From Orthonyx spaldingii (Eukaryota > Chordata > Aves > Passeriformes > Orthonychidae), in assembly GCA_013397795.1 (NCBI GenBank), contig VZTJ01000295.1:1031813-1095812 (forward strand): 64,000 nt of DNA, written 5' to 3'. The notes beneath the pieces are model-generated. The model was given only the letters and a program-made list of their open reading frames with translations, made no database searches and had not been told where the DNA came from. Position 1 is the stretch's first letter. Every line of letters begins with the position of its first letter. Below are positions 15,301-25,009 of this stretch, piece after piece. The translations under genes and the position numbers were made by a program.

Positions 15301-18300
15301 CATGCTAATAAGTAACTCTAGAGTTTTCTAAGATTGTAATGCATAGAAGCTTATTTGTTAGAATATCTCCATTCAGTTCATTATAAACATTTAAAACAGG
15401 CCAAAAGATACCTGCTTGTAATACTGAACTATTTCTTACTTAAGCACATGCACTAATATCCAAGCAAGTGGATATAGGGCCTTTAGTTGTTCTAGAAAAG
15501 GGTTAAAATACTCAATATATGCACTAAACTCCCCAAAGTCTCCACATGTGCCCAGCCCTCCAAAATGCCCCCAGCAAATAAAATACTAATAAAGGATCAT
15601 TGGTTCCGAAGAATATTAAGTAATTTCTAAAATGCTAACTTTCATAACATAAACCTGGTTGAGGAGATTAACTGAATTTAGACATACTATAAAAGAAAAA
15701 CATGTAAAGGGAAAGCAGCAAGTAACATGATTTCTGCCATTTCTTACACAAACTACAATTTCATTTTGTCACAGAATTTATTTTAGCCAGAAGCTTGTTC
15801 TTTAACCTGCATTTTTCATTTCCCTGTGTGTGTCTGTGTGTATGTCTGTCACTACTATCACATCTCTCTACGTGCATTCATCAAGGCCTCATCATAAACC
15901 GTGTTGCAAATGCTGCCAAGTTGCGTTTAGCAATAACCTTGTCAGCATTTCTACATCATGTACTGTTTTCATCATCAGATAGATTAATGTTCCAACTATC
16001 AATGCTATTATTTAATTCATAAATTTTGTTTTGTTTTTAGGGAAAAGAGAAACATGCAAACACCAGAGTAAGTGTCTTCTTTCCTGTTATTTTTCTTTTA
16101 CCATTTAATTTTCATTCTCAGTAGCTCGTCATGCTTCATACATGTGTGTCATAATCTTCTTTCATTTTCTCTAATTCATGGTTTAATTCATAAATATGAA
16201 AGCTGCTTTTAAATCAGAGTCTTGGCAAGGATAGACGACCAGAATAAAAAGGGATTGAAATTAAAGATTATCAATTCAAAATAAAATAGTGCTGTTAGAA
16301 TAAATATGGTAATATGCAATTAATACTCCTGGTTATTGGACTTCCCAGCCTGTCTCTTAAAGGCAGTAAACAGGAAAAGAAATATCCTGGAAGGTATCCA
16401 GTGCCTATACTATGGAGTGTTTTAAAATTAATTTACAAGCTTTTATGAATCTACCGCAAGAATCAGGAGTTAACCAAAACTTTAACTGCAGCTAATAAAT
16501 GGAACATCAGCCATAAACTGCACAGTCTTGAATCCTATGAAAAATATCTATTCAGACAGAAAAATCTAATGGTATAATTACTGCCTTAAAAATTAAATAA
16601 ATCCAATTTTTATTAATTTAACTATTTGAAGGTTGTAATTGTTGCACTGTAGTCTGTAGCATGCATCAAAGTCCTTGTACTTTAAGAATAATAATAATTG
16701 CAGAAGTCTATCCATTTTGATAGAGGTCTTAAAATATATATTCACTGTTCTATTTCCTTCTGACACAGCATCCAGCTGGTCCACCACAGTGCTATACAGA
16801 AATCAACCAAAGAGCTCCGTGACATGTCCAAAAACAGAGAGATCGCGTGGCCGCTCTCCACACTGCCCGTGTTCCACCCCGTGACGGGCGAGATCGTCCC
16901 GCCCCTGCACTCCGACAGCTACGACAACACCAGCATGCCCCTGATGCAGACACAGCAGTAAGTGCTCACTCTTGGCCTTGCTTATTAGTGCTCACTGTGA
17001 ACCCAGTGCTAGTCATCCAAAATGTGTTTATTGTGGAGGATTCAGTAATGACCCTCTAGTTCAAGATTGCTCTGATGTTTGCATTTCCAGCAGAAAGAAA
17101 GGCCTTCTGTTATAAGATTAAATGGCTGGCTTTCAGTCTGCAGGCTTGCAAGAAGCTTGGCATGGAACAGTTAGATTTCTGCATGTTTTAGAGACAAACT
17201 ACTTTTGACAGAGGAATCAATTAAAACTGTTCTATTTTAGGCACACTGTCTCTTGACCCATGTCTTTGGAGTTCTGGTATAAAACTACCGTGGTTAGTGG
17301 TAGTTTCATACCAGAAAATCCAGACTTTGTAAGTGGTTAGTCATGTACCTGTCACACATGGTTTGTGTTTGAAATGTTGACATTGAACAGAAGAACATAT
17401 TCCATTACACAGATAATAAATTCAGACCTGAAAAGCTCTCTCCTGTTTCCATTGTTGCCACTCTTTCCAAGACAGAAATCAGAAGAATAATTAATTCCTG
17501 TTCCTTAGAGTTCATTTATCAGTAACTTAGTGAAAGTAGTGAGACAGACCCAGTCCTTTGCATGTGTTCTAATTCACACAAGTCCACAGAGCTGTAGCAA
17601 AGAGGCATTTCTGGAAAGGTTTAGCTGAGGTGTCTGGGGCTAAGCAGATCTGAGGCAGTGGTCTCAGAAGTGGCTGGCATTTTTCAGTGCTGTGCTGTAA
17701 CACCAGCTCCAGCTGTTACCTTCTCTGCTGGCAGGCCTGCATGGCCCCAGTGGTACTGGTCCAGTGCCAGCTCTAACTCAGCCCTTACACATACTTGTCC
17801 TAAAGTCCCTTCACAATGTAGATCTATGCTGGCAGGAGTGTTTTCTTCTCCCTGTCCCAAAGCTAAATTCTCCAGAAAGGACAGCTGTATAAATTATTCC
17901 TTGTACAAGTGCTGCAAAGTGCTCTACCCCATCTTTTACAGCTTCTTCTCTATTCAGAATAGCAGTTTTTATGACTGGGGTGCCAAATCCTGTACCAAAG
18001 CCTTTCTTGAGTTGTACATAGGGTATTTATCTGCTTCACCTACACTGTAACCCTTACTTCCTTTCTGTAAAAACACCTCAATATCTGGTAGCTGTTAAAA
18101 CAGACAATAAAGCAGGGCACAAAAATGCAACATTGCCTTGATAAGTGAACTGGTGTGACACGTAGAACTGGCTGAGCATTCATTCATTCCATAGCCAATA
18201 ACTAAGTTGCAAATGCTGTCACCTTTGCTGTATTGATGAAATACGGAATATTCACTGACAGAAACCAAACTTTGCTTAACTTCAGAAACCTGTGGTGACT

Positions 18301-21160
18301 CCCGTTACCTCTGGCATTTCACCAAGTCTGAGCCTTTGAATGTAGCTGACAAGTGAAATAATAAGAACTACTTTAACACTAATTGTCTTTGTTTCATGGT
18401 CTTGGCTAACCTGTGGACATCTGTATTTGCATAGTGAAAATAGATTATTGCTTCATAAGCAAAAAAATGAAGTGTAAATACTGAGGTTTCACCATGATAT
18501 ACTTCAGACTTTGTATGGAAGCATTAAAGATATTAAACGGTTTTTTATAGGAACCTGCCACATCAGACTCAGATTCCACAGCAGCAGAGTGCAGGTCAGT
18601 ACTCAGAAAATACTGCAATTGTTAAGTGAATAGTGTGGAGGAAACACCAGTCAAAACGTATGCAGTCTGTGGACAATGGAAATTATTTTCAAATATAGTG
18701 AAGTATTACAGAATTGTCATTCTAGAATTTTTTTTAATACATCAGTGAAAATTTTGGCACGGGATGGATTAAACAAGGGAGAAATGCTATGTTAGAACTC
18801 TGCATGAGATGCTGGAATTTGGTTCAGCTAACTTAGAAACCTCATATAAATAATTTTCTCTTACATGAAGCTACAGCCAGATTCCCAAAGGAAGTTACAC
18901 GGTTTGGATTCTGATGCTTGATAGGAAATCCAATTTTCTAATTCCCTCCAATATTAGTTGAGCTTTGAAGAAGGAGCTCTTTATTGCTGTTACTAGACAT
19001 AAAGAGTTGATATTGGGGAATCTGTGGTGAGGCACATCCATGCTTCAAATTTCCTATGTCGTAGTCATCACTTTTATATCAGTCTCACAAATGCTCATGT
19101 ACTGACTGAGGTCAGGAATGACCCATCAGGCTGTTGACTAAGGCTGACTGTCCTCTTCTACTTAGCATCTCAGGGTTGAGAAAAACCTACAGCCATAGCC
19201 ATGTGAGAGGGGGTAAGGACCACACAGGGACAAAGTAGAGGCCAAGTGTAATTTTTAGATATTCAAAGAGGTATTTAATCAAAACTCTAGAGAGATACGT
19301 ATGTTTTGAACATATGATGGGAACTACAGCTCCAAGCAGATTTGTTTTCAGTTAGGAATTACATAAGCAACTCTTTCTTTTCATTGAAAATCCTTCTTCT
19401 TCATTACTGCTTTCGGGGATTAAAGGAGAATTTCGTATGACAACGTTTCAAAGATTTGAGGCAAGTATATAATAGATGTTTCTGCCCATGTGGGTTGTTT
19501 TGTCATCTGGAAATTAAAAATACAGGTATAAAAAGTCTGACAGCAGTTGTGGTAGCTTTGCTATTTGTGTGCTTCATTGTACATATGCTGGAAATGGTGG
19601 ATGACCCTGGCAGTCAAAACCTTGATCCTGATCAAAGTCAGAGCCTCCAGCACTGGTTCGGGTTGAGATTTAGCACGGCTCTTCACACTCAATTTAGAAG
19701 GCATTTAGAAGGCAGAATAAAAGTGTCACGCAGTGCTGCTCTTCTGCTGTGACTACAAGAATTCCAGTCTGTCTTGCAGCAAAATCACCTGGTAATACTG
19801 TACAGTGACAGCAGTGAGGCATTTTTGCAAAGGTATGAAATACAAGATAGCACGGGTCTGTCACTTGTGAGTTGCACTGAAAAACTGCCCTAAAATTAGA
19901 TCGTTAAAATTCTCCTGTGTCTGTATTTTCTGTAGTACATTATTTTTGTAGAATACAACTGTTCTTTCATATTCATCACAGACACTGCCTGTGACAAGCT
20001 CTCAGAAATCCAGGGGGGCGGGTGGTGGAATGTATTTGGGACAGAGAGCGTTTTCTCCTTTTCCCTTAGTTTATAATGACACCTTGCTTTGTAGGTCAGA
20101 TGTGCAGGTGACCCTGCAAGCACTTCCATGACATGATGGCATGTGCCTCTTGCAGCTTTTCTAAAAGGATATCCATAACTCCTGTTGCCAGAGTGTTAGA
20201 TTTTTAGAAAGTTATGATTTAAAACAAAATTCAAGCACTACTAAGACTTTTTTAGTAGCGTGAGTACAAACTTAACCATCGATGTTATTGATCTGTTCAA
20301 GTAAGAAATCTACAGAAATAGAACACCTAAGGCCAAAAAACCTATAGAACAAGACAGTCATTGTTAAATTTTCTTCCTTTCCTATAGAAAATTGCCAGTA
20401 ATATACCCAGGGAATTTAACATACTTTCAGTCACAGCTATGAATAAGAAATTTCTATTTTAAATCTTCAGTAGACCATATTTAGTAATTTGAAGAGCAGA
20501 CCATGGGTAATAACTGTTGTCCACTTCAGGAACTATCTGAATCCCCAGTAAGGAATAGTTTTATTTTAACCTTATACAAAAAGGCAGACTTAATAGCTGA
20601 CATAATGCTTGACTGTTTCACAAAGTTAAAAGTTAATTGGGAAAGAGTTGTGTAAAAGGTGACCACTCGCATCTAATGTTTATTACACTGATGAAAATTG
20701 CTACTGGTCTCCAATATGAACAGATACATTAGGTTTTATAATTGTCTCTCCGTCAATAGGCAGAATTCACAAGTTTGAAGTGCTTAGATGAAAAAGCTTA
20801 TAGGGTATTCCTATAATGTAAAAGACTAAATATTGCACGTACACCATGTACCACCTTTTCTGTTTTGTGCCTCAGCCTCCCTATGAAGTCTGTTAGATCC
20901 CAAATAGAAAGGTAAATTTGCAGTTAAACGATTTTTTCCCCAGCTCTCTCCCTTCCCAGAAGAATGCTTTGTGATGTATATGTTGTCTTTTGATCCAGGT
21001 TGTACTTGTAGTGTTTCTCAAGTGTGGTTGTTGATAAATGAATAATGAATACTATTTATGTGCTGTGCTCACACTTGACAGTTCAGTATTGTTGAAGCAT
21101 CATGTGCCACTAATGAATTATGTAAATTCTCATCTATTTGCAGGTAAATGGTATTCCTGA
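3207..21160 (+). CDS. SGCE: Epsilon-sarcoglycan, exons 2-11 (spliced, 5'-partial)
   Basis: Epsilon-sarcoglycan is a single-pass membrane glycoprotein of the sarcoglycan/dystrophin-associated complex, found widely including in brain; loss in humans causes myoclonus-dystonia (family knowledge). Ten coding exons join without a phase conflict: 3207-3329, 5868-6025, 8967-9039, 9878-10076, 11728-11890, 15076-15287, 16041-16067, 16769-16957, 18551-18594 and 21144-21160. They encode 400 residues plus TGA, which equals the length of the human 437-residue protein after its exon 1. Recognisable segments are SKVHSDRNVYPSAGV at the start, the extracellular cysteine cluster in the fifth window exon, one transmembrane helix (visible residues about 280-303) followed by CCRRE, and a cytoplasmic tail ending GKWYS. 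NIT in exon 5 is an N-glycosylation site. Exon 1 (5' UTR, start codon, signal peptide) lies before base 1. It is convergent with CASD1. Identification is secure; exon edges come from splice signals and phase. Confidence 0.97.
4612..4733 (+). mobile_element. tRNA-Ile/CR1-tailed SINE, TguSINE1-like, 5'-truncated
   Basis: TTAGAGCAGGGTGCTAATAA matches the anticodon arm of tRNA-Ile, followed by a degraded T arm. A CR1-type tail follows, with gagttggactccatgatcc, gggtcccttccaactcag and attctgtaattctg. This head-plus-tail layout is that of the passerine SINE TguSINE1. The first about 25 bases of the tRNA part are missing. It lies in SGCE intron 2. Confidence 0.8.
5868..6025 (+). CDS. SGCE: SGCE exon 3
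   Basis: Acceptor tgtctag, donor gtattt. The frame continues from exon 2 as GEISNDPITFNTN and ends at PTIIE in phase 0. It is part of the extracellular cadherin-like domain. No stop or frameshift. Confidence 0.97.
8967..9039 (+). CDS. SGCE: SGCE exon 4
   Basis: Acceptor ctctag, donor gtatgt. It encodes ITAYNRRTFETARHNLI and onward to SAE, leaving one base of the aspartate codon completed in exon 5. It continues the extracellular domain. Confidence 0.97.
9878..10076 (+). CDS. SGCE: SGCE exon 5
   Basis: Acceptor aagtag, donor gtaagc. It encodes the DFPLPYQAEFF to KEG segment of the extracellular domain, with GDFLGAVKNVWQPERLN and the N-glycosylation sequon NIT. It leaves GG of a split glycine codon. 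Confidence 0.97.
11728..11890 (+). CDS. SGCE: SGCE exon 6
   Basis: Acceptor tctgcag, donor gtgagt. It carries the membrane-proximal cysteine cluster (SSCLRE, LRCSQE, ITCDKK, DWCKIS), which in sarcoglycans forms intrachain disulfides. It ends in phase 0 at ISL. Confidence 0.97.
13060..13475 (+). mobile_element. Ancient degraded CR1 LINE fragment in SGCE intron 6
   Basis: Scattered phrases match the end of old amniote CR1 elements: tgagaaactggagaaagtct, aacaggatgaattttaa, aacagtcagcagtgcccatg, ggctcataaactaatcatga, gtgtcatgctggtttaagaa, accctgggatgtgtaac. The reading frame is destroyed. Orientation is plus. The 112-residue open frame on the opposite strand (13039-13377) is a by-product of this repeat. 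Confidence 0.65.
14076..14128. repeat. (CA)n(TA)n(TG)n microsatellite, hairpin-forming
   Basis: In SGCE intron 6 a CA tract passes into about 24 bases of TA and then into a TG tract. The outer arms are complementary, so the whole stretch is a near-palindrome of alternating purines and pyrimidines. Confidence 0.9.
15076..15287 (+). CDS. SGCE: SGCE exon 7 (transmembrane exon)
   Basis: Acceptor tatcag after a long T-rich tract (15040-15063), donor gtgagt. It encodes the end of the ectodomain (EVIRGEGILPDGG), the only transmembrane helix of the protein (DFLITLAVPSAIALVLFLI and following residues) and the cytosolic stop-transfer CCRREGV. It ends with two bases of the valine codon. Confidence 0.97.
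16041..16067 (+). CDS. SGCE: SGCE exon 8, 27-nt microexon
   Basis: Only 27 nt, with acceptor tttttag and donor gtaagt. It completes the valine codon, then encodes EKRNMQTP and leaves GA of the aspartate codon in exon 9. Because 27 is a multiple of three, skipping it removes nine residues just inside the membrane without a frameshift. Human SGCE has the same small exon, reported as alternatively spliced (from memory). Confidence 0.95.
16769..16957 (+). CDS. SGCE: SGCE exon 9 (cytoplasmic tail)
   Basis: Acceptor gacacag, donor gtaagt. It encodes most of the cytoplasmic tail, from IQLVHHSAIQKSTKELRDM to NTSMPLMQTQ. Its second half (about 16840-16957) is strikingly GC- and CpG-rich at third positions compared with every other SGCE exon here. 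Confidence 0.97.
18551..18594 (+). CDS. SGCE: SGCE exon 10
   Basis: Acceptor tttatag, donor gtcagt. It completes the glutamine codon and encodes NLPHQTQIPQQQSA, leaving one base of the glycine codon. Human SGCE can use a brain-enriched alternative last coding exon after this point; I could not identify one in the following intron. Confidence 0.93.
21144..21160 (+). CDS. SGCE: SGCE exon 11, last coding exon
   Basis: Acceptor tttgcag. It completes glycine, then encodes KWYS and TGA (21158-21160). Human ends in GKWYP, so the final residue differs but the length is the same. The phase matches exon 10 exactly. Confidence 0.95.
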
Positions 21161-22030
21161 GGAAAGAAAACTAACAGAAGCAATGAATTTGTAATCAAAG
21201 AAGGCAGCAAATTGTCTCACTTATTTGTTCTGGTCGATGCATGAGTTTTTCTGGTGTATATTCTGCATGCCCACATTATTATGATGCTTTCAGTGCCAGG
21301 AGTACAATCACTTCCATATAACTGATGTACTGTATCCTTTTGTACTTTGGACATTTTTGACAATTTGTAAACACTGATAACTTTTTATATTTGTTACATT
21401 CAGAAAGTAATCTTTAATGTGTAGATATATATATACATATGCATACATATATATATATGTATGTGTATATATATATATATATATAAATAAATATCAAGCT
21501 TTATTCTGTCTTGTGATCTCTCCTGAAAGTTTTAACAGGGAAATCAAAACTTCAGAGATTCAAAGGATTTCAATCTGTTCAGTGGGATGATATAATTGCC
21601 TAACATTTGCACAGGAAAAGCAAGTGTACAAGCATGAAAACTTGTGCAACATGATGAGGCTCAGAAATAGTATTGCACATATATTAGGTATACATTTTTT
21701 AGAGATTACCAAATATAATGAGAGAAGTTATTTTTGAAAAATAAAGAAATAACCCCCCAAAGAAAACAACTAAAACTACTCATGATGAAAATTGGATTTC
21801 TGTTCTTTTACCAGATATTTACACTATTTGAAAACTTGTAAGCAATAAAGCATTTAAAATCTGTCCATTCATTCATCTAGTTACAAGAAACTGTTACAAA
21901 CTATTGTAGGCAAAAATTAATGTCTGCAAGTTAACAATGGTTTAATTTGGTACAGTATACCTGGACTCCTTAAAAACACTCTTTAAATTTTTTTTGTGAT
22001 ACTTCCAATAAACAGCCCCAGTGCTGTTTA
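21161..22030 (+). other. SGCE: SGCE 3' UTR with candidate poly(A) signals
   Basis: Sequence after the SGCE stop codon. AATAAA hexamers lie at 21486-21491, 21844-21849 and 22007-22012; which is used cannot be told from sequence. It contains an AT-dinucleotide tract (21425-21485) and a TGTAGATA Pumilio-type motif at 21420-21427. The end coordinate is an estimate based on the last hexamer. Confidence 0.6.
21425..21485. repeat. (TA)n-type microsatellite in SGCE 3' UTR
   Basis: About 60 bases of nearly pure alternating A/T with interspersed CATATG/GTATGTG steps. It lies in the probable 3' UTR just before the first AATAAA. Its length is likely to vary between individuals. Confidence 0.9.
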
Positions 22031-24330
22031 TTTTTTATATCCTCCACATTCTTTTTCTTCTAGGAGCACAAACTGTTGTGGGAGAACTGAGTACCCAGTA
22101 AACCAGGGATTGTATTTTCACATCTTAAAAAGGACTTAATTAAGGGCATACTTTGCTGGGAGGTGGTTTCTTTGAGAGGCATTTGTCCATGCAGCTGAAA
22201 GTTTAGTAATATGTGGGCTTTGGTAAAAGGATCTGAACTGGGGTTTCCATATTTTTCAATAGACAACTATAATTCATCTCCTGACACTTTTCACCAGATT
22301 TTAAATGAATTTCTGATGCTTCTTTAAATCTTCAAATACAGCGTAACACAGGACTTCAGGGTCTGCAACACTAACAGCTGACACCAACAGTTCTTGGGGT
22401 TTACCTCAAAGCATCGTATTGTTTTAAGCTGACACTTACCCTTTGTCTTTTTTTCTGTAATATTTTCTCTTTCAGAAGCTGTATGTTCATCAGGACATTG
22501 CATTGTAAGCAGAAAACTGCGTCTGCTTTAAAATTGCTAAATGCTGGCTACATTTCCTTAGCTGAGGTTCCTGAAGTCTCTGCTAAGAGAAATTTGAGTA
22601 ATTTTGGAATTTAAGACTGAGGATAAAAGGAATCTGTAAAATGAGGTCATTTTGTAAAAAGACCAAAGTAGTTGCTTTTGGTTTTGTGAGTTTTGGTTTG
22701 TTTTTGTTTTTCTTTTTACAGTTATGACCCTGTTCTGTCAAAACACAGAACCTTAATCTACGTTAATTTTTAAGCATCATTGACATGTGTGTGGGCTCAG
22801 ACCTGAATGCAGGATCTCAGCACCTAGAACAAGTCCTGAGCTGCTCAGACCTGAATGCAGGATGTCAGCACATAGAACAAGTCCTGAGCTGCTCAGACCT
22901 GAATGCAGGATCTCAGCACATAGAACAAGTCCTGAGCTGCTTTTTAGACTAATTTTGTGCAACAAAATAGTGGCAGCAAAGTATATAAGTAGTGCTCAGT
23001 ACATGGTACCTACTTGTATATTGTCAGATGTTCAGGATCAGTTTACAAAGCTGCCCTACATGCTCAGCACAGCCCCACAGGACGTGGCAGCAAATCCTGC
23101 TGGTGGTTGTCAGACCAGGAGAGGTAGTTTAAGCTACAGGCATTCAAGTTGAGAAGTTAAAGGCAGTTCCTGAAACAGCTGGAATAAAGAGCCATTCCTA
23201 CTCACTTTCCAAGTGGCATCCATCACGCCTTCCTACCTCATCCAAAAGATACCAGGGAAGAGACTTCACCAGTCAATCAGCCTCCTCAGACACCCCCCTT
23301 CTTTCCAGCAGCTTGGATGGTTATCAGTGAAAAGTGAATCACAAAACTGCAGACTGAGGTTTATAGTAAATTAAACATTTTCATCTTTTACCCAAGCTGT
23401 AAAATAATTCAAGTACAATCAGCATTTGGCTTCTATTAGTTTCTACTACTATTTTCAAATGTATCAGCTCTCAGTGTTTTGAAACCGAAATGAATGGAAT
23501 GGATTTTAAATAACAATTTTTAATGCAACGTAAGACTAAACTTTGTAAATAGTACTGGGTGTGGACTATAACAATTTCTGATAACTCCAGGATGACATGA
23601 CAATCAATGGATCTACCAGTTGAGCTGCTCCCACCTTATTTGTATTAATGTAACAGTGCCAACATATTTAAGGAAATAAACTGTTACATAAATGCATAAA
23701 GAATCAGTTTGTAGCAGTAGAGGCTCCACCTATTTTGGAAAGAACCTAATGATGTAGGTCACTCAGGTATTAAGAATACCTGAACTATTTTATGAATGAA
23801 AGCTTCATTTATCTGAGGTAAGTTTAATAACAAATTATTTATTTTTACTTATTAAAACAATTACTCTGAAAGCATAGATTTATAAAGCTGGTTAAAGACA
23901 CTTAATGGTTGAAGAATTAGAAATAATTAAGACAGTAAATTCACAGCCTCTTTTAACATTATATGTTGGCAATATGAATTGATATTGTATTAAGTTGCAA
24001 CCAAATTAAATAGAAAGCCCTACAGATGTCTTTGTATGTACATGAAATGTATAATCTAATAAAACGGAAAACACAAAGTAGTGAAGATGTGGCATGGTTA
24101 TTTTACAAAAGGGTGCCTGAACGACATTGTTACAGCTTTTAATGTTACAGACACAACACTGTGTGGTTGGGTCTGAGAACTGGTGCTGATGGTGCAGGTT
24201 TGTTTAACAGGGGACGATGCCTACATAGATGTCCTAACTGGAAAGGATGGAGAGGATTTGCAGCACATAACATGTGATGTGGGCACCTGAACGATGTGTC
24301 TCCCTGATTATAAAATCAGGAGCCTTGGGG
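22031..24330. other. Intergenic DNA between the SGCE and CASD1 3' ends
   Basis: AT-rich sequence with no gene that I recognise, apart from the 48-bp repeat listed separately. It separates two convergent transcription units. Longer SGCE 3' UTR isoforms could extend into it. Confidence 0.6.
22795..22938. repeat. Three-copy 48-bp tandem repeat
   Basis: Three head-to-tail copies of exactly 48 bases start at 22795, 22843 and 22891. The copies differ at only two positions, so the array is young or homogenised. Each copy junction carries the near-palindrome TGAGC-T-GCTCA. It lies between the two gene 3' ends. Since 48 is a multiple of three, open frames run through on both strands, but nothing suggests translation. 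Confidence 0.95.
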
Positions 24331-24640
24331 ATCACAGAATGTGCTGAGTTGGAAGGGACGCATCAAGATCATTGAGTCCAACTCCCAGCCCTGCTCAGGA
24401 CACCCCAAGAGTCACACCCCATTCCCGAGAGCGTTGTGCAAACACTTCTTGAACTCTTGGCAGCTTTGGTGCTGTGGCCACTTCCCAGGGGAGCCTGTTC
24501 AGCCACCCTCTGGGTGAAGAACCTTTCCCAGATATCCAGCCTGAACCTCCAGACACTAAGGCTATTTCCTTGTGTCTTGTTACTGGTCACAAGATTAAAG
24601 AGATTGGTCCTTCCTTTGCTTAAGGAGCCCCTTCTACTGA
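24331..24640 (-). mobile_element. CR1 LINE 3' fragment
   Basis: It begins tcacagaatgtgctgagttg and continues with phrases typical of reversed avian CR1 3' ends: ggaagggacg, atcattgagtccaactcc, gtgaagaacctttcccagat, atccagcctgaacctcc. The element is therefore on the minus strand and 5'-truncated. It lies just past the probable CASD1 poly(A) site. Confidence 0.85.
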
Positions 24641-25009
24641 GAGTGGGATTTAAGTAGCTCAAATAGAATCCTTAACTCAAGCAAGTCTGAAAGACAGGTT
24701 TGGTTTCTTGATGTTGCCAGACCAAAGAAAAGCCGAGTCAGTTCCTCTGCTCTCCTGCAGAGCTCTGCTGCAGAGTTGCTGGCAGGGGAAAGGATCTGAG
24801 GCTCCGCTGCAGAGTTCTGAGGGGCCCCGAGCTGCAGGCTGGCTTTGGCTACTGGAGCTGTAATTTCATCAGAGCAGGGGCAGTGGTTTACTGCAGAGCT
24901 ATCTCACTGCACTGCATCTGCCTTAGTTTGTGATACAGTGAACTGCAGCGCAGCTAGAGTCAAGCAATAGAAAGTTTTTACTTAAATGATGCTGCTCCCA
25001 TTACAAAAA
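24641..25009. other. Intergenic stretch beside CASD1 3' end
   Basis: It contains an imperfect CTGCAGAG-rich stretch (about 24755-24960: ctcctgcagagctctgctgcagag and related words) but no gene. No known repeat could be named. Confidence 0.4.

Noticed and set aside
17658..18050. 130-residue open frame in SGCE intron 9
   Set aside because: It matches no family that I know, lies between two phase-matched SGCE exons, and has no splice or promoter support.
22777..23152. Repetitive open frames on both strands over the 48-bp array
   Set aside because: A 48-base period keeps any frame open for three units; the repetition, not selection, explains them.
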